64,000 nucleotides of DNA from Pseudopedobacter sp044361595 (GCA_044361595.1 JBIKIN010000007.1:1-64000); one strand, 5' to 3'. Positions 35,001 to 43,704 are shown, counted from the stretch's first letter. Numbers and translations are program-made. The notes: generated by a model not told the origin, from the sequence alone.

Positions 35001-35189
35001 TTAAGATTCTTGATTCATGCCTTGTACGTAGATGGCGTGTTTCACTTCCATACGTCTTGCTACTGATTTCTTCTCATAAGCTTGACGACTACGAAGTTCT
35101 CTTAAAACACCAGTTTTTTCGAATTTCTTCTTGAAGCGTTTTAATGCTCTGTCAATTGATTCTCCGTCTTTTACGTTGATAATAATCAT
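35001..35189 (-). CDS. rpsU: Small ribosomal subunit protein bS21
   Basis: 62 residues. The basic family core KDGESIDRALKRFKKKFEKTGVLRELRSRQAYEKKSVARR is complete. In Bacteroidota ribosomes bS21 helps to cover the 3' end of 16S rRNA. The gene has a strong Shine-Dalgarno sequence, a -7 box upstream and an attenuator-like hairpin downstream. Confidence 0.96.
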   Translation of the reverse strand: MIIINVKDGESIDRALKRFKKKFEKTGVLRELRSRQAYEKKSVARRMEVKHAIYVQGMNQES

Positions 35190-35198
35190 TTGTTAAAT

Positions 35199-35209
35199 AC
35201 CACCTTTCT
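35199..35209 (-). promoter_or_regulatory. Shine-Dalgarno sequence of rpsU
   Basis: AGAAAGGTGGT on the minus strand, 9 nt before the ATG, matches the perfect complement of the 16S 3' end (AGAAAGGAGGT) in 10 of 11 positions. Confidence 0.8.
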
Positions 35210-35237
35210 ATCCCTTTTAAAATTTCGCTCGGGGTTG

Positions 35238-35245
35238 CAAAGATA
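35238..35245 (-). promoter_or_regulatory. Putative -7 box of rpsU (TATCTTTG)
   Basis: A TAnnTTTG match about 50 bp before the rpsU start; no -33 TTTG at the expected distance. Confidence 0.5.
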
Positions 35246-35327
35246 ATTATATTTTGATAATCTAAAAATTATAATTCTTTTTATTTGTCTTTGAGGCTTT
35301 TAACTAAGTATAAGCAATTTTTAAGCT

Positions 35328-35420
35328 GCGCATTAACGATAGCAACGGCATCCTTTTTTGCTTATTACGGTTTTGTAGGTTGCAAAAAAAGATACAGTGG
35401 ATAGCGTGTTAAAATGCCCA
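35328..35420 (-). repeat. REP-like element, copy C (reverse)
   Basis: On the minus strand it reads ttgggcattttaac, then cgctatccactgtatc, an outer stem between tttttttgca and tgcaaaaaagg-type words (tttttttgc ... gcaaaaaagg), and ends ccgttgctatcgttaatgc. It lies just past the acyl-CoA dehydrogenase stop. Confidence 0.65.
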
Positions 35421-35430
35421 AAAATTAATT

Positions 35431-36603
35431 TTATTTTAAAATTTCTCTAGCAATAACTACTTTTTGTATTTCTGATGTTCCTTCGCCAATGGTGCAAAGC
35501 TTGCTATCTCTATAAAATTTTTCTACTGGAAAATCTTTAGTGTAGCCATATCCGCCGAATATCTGAATAGCCTCTGTTGCTGCTTTTACACATACTTCTG
35601 AAGCAAAATACTTAGCCATAGCGGCCTGTTTAGTCATTTTTACACCTCTATTTTTCATATCAGCAGCTTGATAGATTAATAGTTCTGATGCTTCTATCTC
35701 TGTAGCCAAATCTGCTAGTTTAAATGCGATAGCTTGAAAGTTAGAAATAGCTTGCCCGAACTGATGACGTTCTTTTGAATAAGCTAGAGCAGCCTCGTAA
35801 GCTCCTTTAGCAATACCTAGAGAAAGTGCTGCTATTGAGATGCGGCCACCATCTAAAATTTTCATTGCTTGCTTAAAGCCTTCGCCTTCTACACCTAATA
35901 AATTTTCTTTTGGGACTTTAACATTATCAAAAATCAACTCGGTTGTTTCTGATGCTCTCATTCCTAATTTATTCTCTTTTTTTCCATGTGTAAAACCAGG
36001 AGTACCTTTTTCAATTACGATGGCCGAAATTCCTTTTGAATCTCCTTTTTCTCCAGTTCTAACCATTACTACAGCCACATCTCCTGATTTACCATGAGTA
36101 ATCCAGTTTTTAGATCCGTTAACGATATAGTGATCTCCATCTAAAACAGCAGTTGTATTCATTCCTAAGGCATCTGAACCTGTGTTTGCCTCTGTTAACC
36201 CCCAAGCACCAATCCACTCGGCAGTTGCTAATTTTGGAAGCCATTTTTTCTTTTGCTCTTCGTTACCAAAATACATGATGTGGCCAGTACATAAAGAATT
36301 ATGAGCAGCTACTGAAAGCCCAATGGAGCCGCAAACTTTTGCTATTTCTTCAATTATTTTGACATACTCAAAATATCCTAAGCCAGATCCTCCATATTCC
36401 TCAGGTACTAAAACCCCCATTAACCCTAATTTTCCTAACTCCTTAAATATTTCTACTGGGAAGATTTGAGCCTCGTCCCATTCCATAACATGTGGCTTGA
36501 TGTTTTTTAAGGTAAAGTCTTTTACCATTTGGCCAATCATGCCGTGATTTTCTGAATGTGAAAAGTTGTACTCTGTAGTTGCTGAATTATTAATTTGGTT
36601 CAT
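35431..36603 (-). CDS. Acyl-CoA dehydrogenase
   Basis: 390 residues, the normal length for short/medium-chain enzymes. The FAD and substrate-binding signature AWGLTEANTGSDALG, the GMRASETTELIFDNVKVP region and the C-terminal GGYGYTKDFPVEKFYRDSKLCTIGEGTSEIQKVVIAREIL are present; the Glu in IGEGTSEIQ is the expected catalytic base. It oxidises an acyl-CoA to the trans-2-enoyl-CoA in fatty acid or branched-chain amino acid breakdown. No other beta-oxidation gene is adjacent, so the chain length is not assigned. Confidence 0.93.
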   Translation of the reverse strand: MNQINNSATTEYNFSHSENHGMIGQMVKDFTLKNIKPHVMEWDEAQIFPVEIFKELGKLGLMGVLVPEEYGGSGLGYFEYVKIIEEIAKVCGSIGLSVAAHNSLCTGHIMYFGNEEQKKKWLPKLATAEWIGAWGLTEANTGSDALGMNTTAVLDGDHYIVNGSKNWITHGKSGDVAVVMVRTGEKGDSKGISAIVIEKGTPGFTHGKKENKLGMRASETTELIFDNVKVPKENLLGVEGEGFKQAMKILDGGRISIAALSLGIAKGAYEAALAYSKERHQFGQAISNFQAIAFKLADLATEIEASELLIYQAADMKNRGVKMTKQAAMAKYFASEVCVKAATEAIQIFGGYGYTKDFPVEKFYRDSKLCTIGEGTSEIQKVVIAREILK

Positions 36604-36731
36604 TTTTTTTAATTGGTTTTTGACAATTTAGAAATTATTACTCCATTTTAATGTAATAATTTTATTAATTAATATTTACTAAAATGGTTTTAAGTCTAAA
36701 TATTTTGATAACCAAAATCTAAACCAATTTA

Positions 36732-37259
36732 TTAGTATGAAGCCAGAGAGATAATATTTTTAGAATATTTTTTTAATTGAGTTGCGCCATCTAAGAAATC
36801 TAAACTTATTAGAAAAGTAAACCCAGCAATAGAACCTCCAAGCTTGTAAATTAATTCACTACTTGCTTTTACAGTGCCGCCTGTGGCTAATAAATCATCA
36901 TGAATTAGAATTTTAGAGTTTTTAGCAAAGGCATCCTCGTGAATTTCTATAGTTGCAGACCCATATTCTAAATCATAGCTTTGTTGTATTGTTTTATAAG
37001 GTAATTTACCCGCCTTTCTGATAGGGATAAATGGTTTATTAAGCTTATTAGCAAGCATTAAACCAAATAAAAAACCTCTACTTTCTATTCCTGCAATTGC
37101 ATCAAATTCTGTTCCTTTTAATTTTTCTATAAACGCTTCAACAATTTCTGCACATAGTTTTTGATTTTTTAAAATTGGAGTAATGTCTTTAAAAATAATG
37201 CCTTCCTTAGGGAAATTAGGTACATCTCTAATGTTTGATTTTATAAGTTCTTCTATCAT
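36732..37259 (-). CDS. apt: Adenine phosphoribosyltransferase
   Basis: 175 residues with all landmarks: an N-terminal FPKEGIIFKDITPIL, AGIESRGFLFG, and the PRPP loop ILIHDDLLATGGTVKA. It salvages adenine to AMP. It begins on the base right after the stop of the helix-hairpin-helix gene, so the two form an operon. Confidence 0.96.
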   Translation of the reverse strand: MIEELIKSNIRDVPNFPKEGIIFKDITPILKNQKLCAEIVEAFIEKLKGTEFDAIAGIESRGFLFGLMLANKLNKPFIPIRKAGKLPYKTIQQSYDLEYGSATIEIHEDAFAKNSKILIHDDLLATGGTVKASSELIYKLGGSIAGFTFLISLDFLDGATQLKKYSKNIISLASY

Positions 37260-38162
37260 TTAAAAGGAAATATATGGTTTGATTTTTTCTATTGTTTCTG
37301 AATTGATGATTAAAATTTTTGATAAATCTTTTTCGCTTTTATAATTGCCATGTTGTTTTCTGTAGGCTATTATAGCGTTCATTTGTTTATAAGATAGGTA
37401 TGGAAAGTTTTTAAGTTCATCAAATGTGCAAGTATTAATATTGATTTGCTTGATTGTTGGATTTGATAATTTTAGCTGTGGTAAAATTTGAGCAAATTTT
37501 GTAGAATCAATTCCAAAAACTTCTTTCAACTGATTTAGTGATATATAACCGCCAAGTCGGTTGCGATATTTAATAATTCTACTTGCAAATGAAGGCCCAA
37601 TTCCTTTAACAGTTGTAAGCGTTATGGAATCAGCCTCGTTTATTTCTACTAAAATTACATTTTTAATAGGTTTAGCATTGCTGTTAAAGTTTTTACTTAG
37701 GTTTTGGTTGTTTGAATAAACTTGTTTATCTGGAATTTGAATATAAGGTTCTAACTGCTGATACTGTTGAGCAGTAATGGAGTACATTTTTTTTACATCT
37801 TCTTTAGATTTAAATTTTCCACCCTTAGATTCGTAGTTTTTAATGATTTTAGCTTGTCTTTCTGATAAACCAAGCTTCACCCAATCTTCTAGAGGTAAAT
37901 TATTAGGGTCAAAATTAAATAGTACGGCTTCTGAATTTTTTTCTGGGTTAAATTTTTGTGAGTAATTATTTTTATTGTCCAAGTTTTCTATTTCTTTAAT
38001 TTTTGGTTCTAAAACTTCTATAGATATTTTTAAAGGCTGATAGGTTAATTTTTGATAAATGATAGGGGTAATATAGATTATCAGAACGATAATCAAAACA
38101 ACTATAAAACCTCTAAACTCTCTTGGCGAAACATTTAAATACTTAATTAATTGCTTTTTCAT
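37260..38162 (-). CDS. Membrane-anchored helix-hairpin-helix (ComEA-like) protein
   Basis: 300 residues. An N-terminal membrane helix (about 18-36) is followed by a linker and three helix-hairpin-helix units: residues about 92-146 (VKLGLSERQAKIIKNYESKGGKFKSKEDVKKMYSIT), 175-225 (LTTVKGIGPSFASRIIKYRNRLGGYISLNQLKEVFGI) and 236-297 (INTCTFDELKNFPYLSYKQMNAIIAYRKQHGNYKSEKDLSKI). ComEA-type proteins bind DNA outside the inner membrane during uptake; Bacteroidota homologues are unstudied. No other competence gene is near. Confidence 0.8.
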   Translation of the reverse strand: MKKQLIKYLNVSPREFRGFIVVLIIVLIIYITPIIYQKLTYQPLKISIEVLEPKIKEIENLDNKNNYSQKFNPEKNSEAVLFNFDPNNLPLEDWVKLGLSERQAKIIKNYESKGGKFKSKEDVKKMYSITAQQYQQLEPYIQIPDKQVYSNNQNLSKNFNSNAKPIKNVILVEINEADSITLTTVKGIGPSFASRIIKYRNRLGGYISLNQLKEVFGIDSTKFAQILPQLKLSNPTIKQININTCTFDELKNFPYLSYKQMNAIIAYRKQHGNYKSEKDLSKILIINSETIEKIKPYISF

Positions 38163-38258
38163 GTAGGTTAATTATTTAGCCGTTAATTTATGGATTGTAT
38201 TTTAGATTTAATATTTAATTTTACATAATAAAGGTATTTAAAACTATTAAAAGCTTCA

Positions 38259-40013
38259 ATGAAAATAATCACATCTAAAGAGTTTGCTAAAGCAACTAAG
38301 CTTGATAAGCTACCATTACCAGGTTTAGCCTCATTATTGATGGAGATTATGAAAATTAATGATATTAACGATACTTTTGAAAAAGCAGAAGAGTTTGAGG
38401 GCGTTGCCTTTGTTGACGAAATTTTAAGATTAATAGGTGTTAGATTAGAAATCAGCGAAAGCGATTTTAAAAATATACCATTAGATGGGGCTTTTACCGC
38501 TATAGCCAATCATCCCTATGGTGGTATTGAGGGCTTAATTTTAATCAAAATTTTATGTACTGTAAGGCCAGAGGCTAAGGTTATGGCTAATTTTATTCTA
38601 AAGAAAATACCAAACCTAAGTGATTTTTTTGTTGCAGTAAATCCTTTTGAAAATGTAGAACATTCATCTAGCATTAGTGGTATAAAAACAACGTTAAGCT
38701 TATTAAATTCTGGTGTGCCTATCGGAATTTTCCCAGCTGGCGAGGTATCTACTTACAAACTAGGGCAATTGCAAGTAACTGATAAATTGTGGCACCCTGT
38801 GGTGGGTAAATTAATATCAAAATCTAAAGTGCCAATTGTCCCTATTTATTTTCATGGAAATAATGGTTTACTTTTTAATCTTTTATCGTTAATACATCCA
38901 ACATTAAGAACAGCAAAACTTCCATCAGAACTTTTTAATAAAAAGGGACACGTAATAAAGGTTAGGATAGGAAAACTTATTAAGTATAACGATATACCAA
39001 ATAAAGAAGATAACAATAGTTTATTGGCTTATCTAAGGGCGAAAACTTACGCTTTAGGGGTGGGATTAGAAAATGAAAAGAAAATTTTTAACCCTAGAAA
39101 TTTATTTAAAATTCAAAAACAGCCAGAAGCAATAGTTGTTAAGATAAATTCAACTATTTTAGAAGATGAGATTAATAGGTTAGATGACGTTTATAAAGTT
39201 TGGACAGAAAAAAATTATGAAGTTTTTGTAGTTCCAACAGCTGTAATACCTAATGTGATTAAAGAAATTGGCAGGCTGAGAGAAATTACGTTTAGAGAAG
39301 TAGGAGAGGGAACCAACAAAGCAATTGATTTAGATAGGTACGATATTTATTATCATCATTTATTTATTTGGGATCATGTTACTAAAATGATTGTAGGGGC
39401 ATATAGGATTGGTAAAGGAGACGAAATTTTTTATAGTTACGGTAAAAAAGGCTTTTACGTTAACGAGCTTTTTAAAATAAAGTCACAGATTTATCCAGTT
39501 TTAAGAAAAGGATTGGAGCTTGGACGCAGCTGGATTAGAAAAGAATATCAGCAAAAACCTTTGCCCTTATTTTTGTTATGGAAAGGTATTTTAAAATATT
39601 TAATAGATAATCTCCAATATCAATATTTGTATGGACCAGTTTCTATAAGTAATTCGTTTAGTCAGTTTTCTAAATCTTTGATTGTAAATTTTATTTATCA
39701 AAATCATTTCGATAGTGAGATGGCACAGATGGTAAAGCCACGAAAGAAATTTAAAGTAGATTTTTCTCAAATAGACGCGGATGTTTTAACATCTAGTAGT
39801 AAATCTTTAAAAAATTTAGATGCTTTAATATCTGAAATCGAAACAACTCACATTAAAGTGCCTGTTTTGTTGAGGCAATACATGGCTTTAAACGCCAAAA
39901 TTATTTGTTTTAACATAGACCCAAAATTTTCTGATTGTTTAGATGGTTTCTTAGTTTTAAATCTAGAAAACGTACCAGAAGATATGCTAGATAAATTAGG
40001 GAAAAATTTATGA
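38259..40013 (+). CDS. Bifunctional acyltransferase, OlsF-like (PlsC-type + OlsB-type)
   Basis: 584 residues in two domains. Residues 1-275 form a lysophospholipid acyltransferase-like domain with ANHPYGGIEGLIL (motif I) and IFPAGEVST (motif III). Residues about 285-584 resemble the GNAT-like OlsB/hemolysin domain (LREITFREVGEGT, then MIVGAYRIGKGDEIF, then GFYVNELFKI, then LELGRSWIRKEYQ, then LYGPVSISN). This order is that of OlsF, which makes ornithine lipids in one protein (amide bond by the C-domain, ester bond by the N-domain). The acyl-acceptor amino acid (ornithine, glycine or serine) cannot be told from sequence. It is divergent from the ComEA-like gene. Confidence 0.8.
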   Translation: MKIITSKEFAKATKLDKLPLPGLASLLMEIMKINDINDTFEKAEEFEGVAFVDEILRLIGVRLEISESDFKNIPLDGAFTAIANHPYGGIEGLILIKILCTVRPEAKVMANFILKKIPNLSDFFVAVNPFENVEHSSSISGIKTTLSLLNSGVPIGIFPAGEVSTYKLGQLQVTDKLWHPVVGKLISKSKVPIVPIYFHGNNGLLFNLLSLIHPTLRTAKLPSELFNKKGHVIKVRIGKLIKYNDIPNKEDNNSLLAYLRAKTYALGVGLENEKKIFNPRNLFKIQKQPEAIVVKINSTILEDEINRLDDVYKVWTEKNYEVFVVPTAVIPNVIKEIGRLREITFREVGEGTNKAIDLDRYDIYYHHLFIWDHVTKMIVGAYRIGKGDEIFYSYGKKGFYVNELFKIKSQIYPVLRKGLELGRSWIRKEYQQKPLPLFLLWKGILKYLIDNLQYQYLYGPVSISNSFSQFSKSLIVNFIYQNHFDSEMAQMVKPRKKFKVDFSQIDADVLTSSSKSLKNLDALISEIETTHIKVPVLLRQYMALNAKIICFNIDPKFSDCLDGFLVLNLENVPEDMLDKLGKNL

Positions 40014-40051
40014 TTAATTTTTGTCATTAACTTTACTATCTAAATTATTTA

Positions 40052-40345
40052 TAAGGAAGATATTTTTGTTTTTTTGGTTCTCCAACTTTTCATTTCAGTT
40101 CAATTAGTTTATAGACATAATACAGCCGCTCATTTTAAAAATTATCAATAAAAGACGAGCTTTCGAACAATAAAAAGAAATATGATTCACAATCAATAAA
40201 TGGATTTAATTGGTTTGGTACTGATAATTGTTTAGTCAAATTTGATGGGCCAATACTTCAACTATTTTAATATTGAAATAAATGATGTTAAAAGTATTTC
40301 ATCAGATATAATTACCGCTTTATTTGAAGATTAGACCCTTAATTT
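40052..40345 (+). pseudogene. Decayed N-terminus of a propeller-type sensor (reg_prop two-component family)
   Basis: Three pieces in shifting frames give a recognisable start of a ligand-sensing propeller protein. A hydrophobic leader (IFVFLVLQLFISVQ, from about 40055) leads into HFKNYQ. DELSNNK leads into DSQSINGFNWFGTDNCLVKFDG (to 40249). QYFNYFNIEINDVKSISSDIITALFED then runs to a stop at 40341. Functional homologues read FKNYxxxDGLSNN and WFGTDNGLVKFDG, then NSISSNIITxLYED. At least one stop and two frameshifts separate the pieces, and no downstream part of the gene remains. Confidence 0.7.
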
Positions 40346-40488
40346 TGAAGAAATAAATGCCCCCCCATACTTTTTTAGTCACAGTTAAAGTAATTCTTGT
40401 GGTATTGAAACTAGATGTTAAAAATTAAAAAGTATTTTTTTGTAATATTAAGACCATAGTTGTTACTTATTGGTGAAATGAAATAACA

Positions 40489-40758
40489 ATGGAAATTAAA
40501 GAGATACAATCACAAATTCAAGCTCAGTCTATTTTGTTTAATCGTACAGCCTATATCGCTATGCTTATGGTAGCTATGGTATTTTTGTTTCTGAAAGACT
40601 GGTCTCAAGCTACCATTTTTTCAGGTTTATCTTTAGTTTTTGACCCTTTTGACCAAACAGTAACTTTCAAAAAGCGACCTTTATGGCAAAGGACATGGCT
40701 TATTGTTCATACAATTGCTGTGTTTATTTTATTTTCGATATTACTTTTTGGTAAATAA
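40489..40758 (+). CDS. Small membrane protein ahead of an ECF sigma gene
   Basis: 89 residues with two hydrophobic helices (about 21-37 and 68-86) and a charged loop (DPFDQTVTFKKRPLWQRT). I do not recognise a family. It lies 9 bp before the sigma factor gene and is almost surely in the same operon, so a role in sensing or control of that sigma factor is possible. Confidence 0.6.
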   Translation: MEIKEIQSQIQAQSILFNRTAYIAMLMVAMVFLFLKDWSQATIFSGLSLVFDPFDQTVTFKKRPLWQRTWLIVHTIAVFILFSILLFGK

Positions 40759-40767
40759 ATATAAAGT

Positions 40768-41250
40768 TTGAAAGAGCAAGAATTCATCAAAGAAATTGAT
40801 AATTGTAAAGGGTTAATTTTGAAATTAATTGGCTTATACGCTTATTCTTTGGCAGACCGTAATGATATTTACCAAGAGATTTTATTTAATGCTTGGCGTG
40901 GTATCAAATCTTTTCAAGGGAAATCAAAATTTAGCACATGGCTTTATCAGGTTGCGCTCAATACTATTTTTACTTATAACAGAACAAGTAAAAAATCTTC
41001 AGGGAAGCAAAACGATATTGAAGACTTAATTGTACCCGTTGCGCCACAAGTAGAAAAAAGAGAAGATGTACAAAGACTTTACCAAGCTATTAGAAAACTA
41101 GTAGAGACCGACAGAATCATCATCACGCTACATTTAGAAGGATACGAAAATCCAGAAATTGCCGATATTTTAGGTATAAGTGCAAATTATGTAGGCGTTA
41201 AGTTATACAGAATCAAAAACCAATTGCAAACCTTTTTAAAACAAATATAG
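40768..41250 (+). CDS. ECF-type RNA polymerase sigma factor (second copy)
   Basis: 160 residues; the start is TTG at 40768 (no better in-frame start). Region 2 is SLADRNDIYQEILFNAWRGIKSFQGKSKFSTWLYQVALNTIFTYNR and region 4 is TDRIIITLHLEGYENPEIADILGISANYVGVKLYRIKNQLQTFL. It is only distantly like the sigma factor at 5.2 kb. The stop is directly followed by the ATG of the next gene (no gap), a sign of coupled translation with a membrane partner. Confidence 0.9.
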   Translation: MKEQEFIKEIDNCKGLILKLIGLYAYSLADRNDIYQEILFNAWRGIKSFQGKSKFSTWLYQVALNTIFTYNRTSKKSSGKQNDIEDLIVPVAPQVEKREDVQRLYQAIRKLVETDRIIITLHLEGYENPEIADILGISANYVGVKLYRIKNQLQTFLKQI

Positions 41251-41862
41251 ATGGATTTAAAAGATATATGGAATGCAGCAGAGCCATCTAAACAACAGTT
41301 GCCACAAATTAATAGTATAAAAGAGATTAAATCTAAGGGACTTAAAAATCCACTAAAACTTGCTAAGAAAAGACTTTTACAAAATATAATTTGGGGTATT
41401 ATTATAGCAATAGTTTATATACCAATTATTGTGATTTATAACTACTGGCAAATACAGTTACTACTGGCTATTACCCTACTGTTTACCATTTGGGCTATTT
41501 ATACTGCCATCAAATTGCATCAAAGTATTCAAAGTAATGTAAGTGCTAATAACTTATTGTCTGAACTGATGAGGGTAAAAACCACTTTAAATCAATGGAT
41601 GACTGTACAATCAAAAGTTGCTTTATTCATCTATCCAATTAGTGCATCAGCTGGTTACTTTGTAGGTGGTGTAGTAGGCTCGGGTAAATCTGTAGATGAA
41701 TTGTTAGTTAAACCAGTAATTATATATGCTTTAATTGCTTGTATTTTAGTGTTAACTCTATTATGTTACTTTTTAGCCAAGTGGATGTTTAAGTTAAGTT
41801 TTGGTAAGGTAATAGATCAAATTGATGTTTTAATCGAAGAGTTAACACAAATTGAGGATTAA
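41251..41862 (+). CDS. Four-helix membrane protein coupled to the sigma factor, possible anti-sigma
   Basis: 203 residues. A 45-residue N-terminal cytosolic part (MDLKDIWNAAEPSKQQLP, then Lys-rich) is followed by four hydrophobic segments (about 46-64, 67-87, 121-143, 153-176) and a short acidic tail. The N-terminal segment has no Cys/His zinc site. By position it may hold the sigma factor of the preceding gene, but there is no diagnostic motif. The stretch GVVGSGKS in a loop mimics a Walker A motif by chance. Confidence 0.6.
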   Translation: MDLKDIWNAAEPSKQQLPQINSIKEIKSKGLKNPLKLAKKRLLQNIIWGIIIAIVYIPIIVIYNYWQIQLLLAITLLFTIWAIYTAIKLHQSIQSNVSANNLLSELMRVKTTLNQWMTVQSKVALFIYPISASAGYFVGGVVGSGKSVDELLVKPVIIYALIACILVLTLLCYFLAKWMFKLSFGKVIDQIDVLIEELTQIED

Positions 41863-42046
41863 AATTGCTAAAAACATTATCGATTTGTTAAGCATCATTT
41901 TTGTTTTCATCGTAATATTCTAGGACTACTTTCCATTAAGGTAGACATCAAAGGATTGGGACAGCAGCCTTGTTTTCCTAATTTTGCACTATCAGTAATC
42001 ATAGTGTTGAGGACTAAATACGTGATTTTAAAAAAAAATAAATAGT

Positions 42047-42147
42047 GCATTACCCCTTAAAAAAAACGGGGTCGCGTTGTCCGCTATACTCCTCACCCCG
42101 CCCAATAAGCGGTGCTGTGGGGTGCCACTTCCACCGCTAATGCTTAA
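42047..42147 (+). repeat. REP-like element, copy D (forward)
   Basis: It begins gcattacccc, has a cccc-A/T-gggg hairpin, shares a 26-bp identical core with copy E (around gtccgctatactcctc) and ends cttccaccgctaatgc. It lies between the 3' ends of the sigma operon and the phosphodiesterase gene. Confidence 0.75.
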
Positions 42148-42266
42148 TTTAGAAATTAAATATTAACCTAATTGTTCTAAGCAGGGGACAAAATCAGTTA
42201 ATTTATTTATTAGAAGTTATATCATATACTTTAATAATATGTGGTATATAAAAGTTTTACATAAAA

Positions 42267-42294
42267 ATAGCATTATGGAAACCCATAATGCTAT
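42267..42294 (-). terminator. Terminator of the receptor-phosphodiesterase operon
   Basis: A 12-bp perfect stem (42267-42278 with 42283-42294) with an aaac loop; a T-rich stretch follows on the minus strand. It lies 53 bp beyond the phosphodiesterase stop. Confidence 0.75.
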
Positions 42295-42346
42295 TAAGAT
42301 TCATAATGTTTTAAAACATGATTTTTCTAAATATTAAATTCTTTCA

Positions 42347-43693
42347 TTAATCACCAATTGTTAAAAAAATTTGTTTTTCCAAACTCGGTTTAACAGTTAT
42401 CATCTTTAAGTTTAAGATTTTAGAAACTATTGGAGCAATATCTTCCAATCCCATTGAGGGGATAACAACTTCTTTTTTAAAAATGGCGCCATAAGCAATA
42501 AATCCAGTTTCAATATTTTTGAAATCGGGAAAAAAGCCATGTGTTCCGCCTTTGGCAGATTTTATAAAATCTCCTTTTGTAGATACACCCATACTGTAAC
42601 CTTCAATTGGAGCTAAAGCTAAAGCAACATTTGGGTCGGTACCAATTTCATCAAGCTCTTTTCGTTCTACAATCCTAAATAAACTTTTTTGCTCTTCGGG
42701 TAAAGCCTTTAACAAACTTCTAACTTTATTTACAGTTTTCACATCGTTTGTTTGATTTAAGTGTAAAAAAGCTGCTGCTCCAGAAGTGTGAAATTTAGCT
42801 TTCCAATTAGCTTTTGCAGCTGTATCAGCAATTACGCCATTTTGTGCTAATAATACATTTGGATTTAGGCTTTTATAGATGTTCACAAAACCATGGTCTC
42901 CTGTAATAATTAAGGTTGTATTTTCTTTAATTCCAGCTTGCTCAATAGCTTCTAAAATGTTTCCTACCGCGTGGTCTGCGCCTGCAACAGCTCGTCTAAC
43001 CATTTCTCCATCTCTACCCTCAGCATGCGAAGCATGATCTACACTATAAATATGAAATGTTAGTAAATTAGGGTGGTACTTTTTAATCAAATATGCTACC
43101 ATTCTACTCCCATTCTCATCGGCACTTAAAAAATCGCTATTTAGATCAATAGCGGTTAATTTACCTGTGGCATTTTGCTCTATTTCTTCAAAAAGCCCTT
43201 TTGGTTTAGCGTTTTCTCTAATTGGTGAAATTCTATCAATAGATTTATCTAGCGACCAAAATTCAGGGATGTTATAGTCAACTGGCGCACCAACAGAAAC
43301 TGGCCAAAAAACTGATGCTGTTTTTAATCCGGCATTTTTAGCTAAACTCCATAGTGTTGGTGTTTTAATTAAATCGCTTTCCCAATACCATTTGCCTGTT
43401 GCACCATCGGGTTCAAACGGAGAATTGTAATAAATGCCATGTTCTAAAGGCATTTTTCCAGTGATTATAGTAGTATGTGATGGATAAGTTACACTAGGAA
43501 AAACTCCTCTTACCCCATCTGCACTTACTCCATTTTTTGCTAAATGATGCAAAATTGGAGTTGCCCATTTATCTTCTCTGTAAAAATCGGGTCTAAAACC
43601 ATCAATACTAATAATGATAACATACTTTTTTTCTTGAGATCTACTTTGAAAAAACGTAAACCCAAGGCACAATAATAAAATTATTTTTCTCAT
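42347..43693 (-). CDS. Exported nucleotide pyrophosphatase/phosphodiesterase (ENPP-like)
   Basis: 448 residues of the alkaline-phosphatase fold, with a signal peptide (MRKIILLLCLGFTFFQSRSQ). Metal and catalytic residues are in SIDGFRPDFY, the nucleophile motif FPSVTYPSHTTIITG (Thr in the VTYPSH stretch), HIYSVDHASHAEG and ITGDHGF. Such enzymes split phosphodiester bonds of nucleotides or sugars in the periplasm. The gene lies 11 bp after a TonB-dependent receptor in the same transcript, pointing to uptake of the same class of phosphorylated substrate. Exact substrate not assigned. Confidence 0.9.
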   Translation of the reverse strand: MRKIILLLCLGFTFFQSRSQEKKYVIIISIDGFRPDFYREDKWATPILHHLAKNGVSADGVRGVFPSVTYPSHTTIITGKMPLEHGIYYNSPFEPDGATGKWYWESDLIKTPTLWSLAKNAGLKTASVFWPVSVGAPVDYNIPEFWSLDKSIDRISPIRENAKPKGLFEEIEQNATGKLTAIDLNSDFLSADENGSRMVAYLIKKYHPNLLTFHIYSVDHASHAEGRDGEMVRRAVAGADHAVGNILEAIEQAGIKENTTLIITGDHGFVNIYKSLNPNVLLAQNGVIADTAAKANWKAKFHTSGAAAFLHLNQTNDVKTVNKVRSLLKALPEEQKSLFRIVERKELDEIGTDPNVALALAPIEGYSMGVSTKGDFIKSAKGGTHGFFPDFKNIETGFIAYGAIFKKEVVIPSMGLEDIAPIVSKILNLKMITVKPSLEKQIFLTIGD

Positions 43694-43704
43694 AGCGGTT
43701 TTAA

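Larger units (their letters stand above)
41863..42346. other. Spacer between converging genes with REP-like copy D and a terminator
   Basis: About 480 bp without an ORF. It holds the repeat at 42047-42147 and the hairpin at 42267-42294; the remaining sequence is A+T-rich and featureless. Confidence 0.6.

Noticed and set aside
40361..40368. C7 tract after the sensor remnant as a phase-variation site
   Set aside because: It lies past the pseudogene stop in non-functional sequence and is not near an active start or promoter that I can identify.
41655..41690. Walker A-like GVVGSGKS in the membrane protein after the second sigma factor
   Set aside because: It lies in a short loop between membrane helices; no Walker B or other NTPase motifs exist and the protein is too small.
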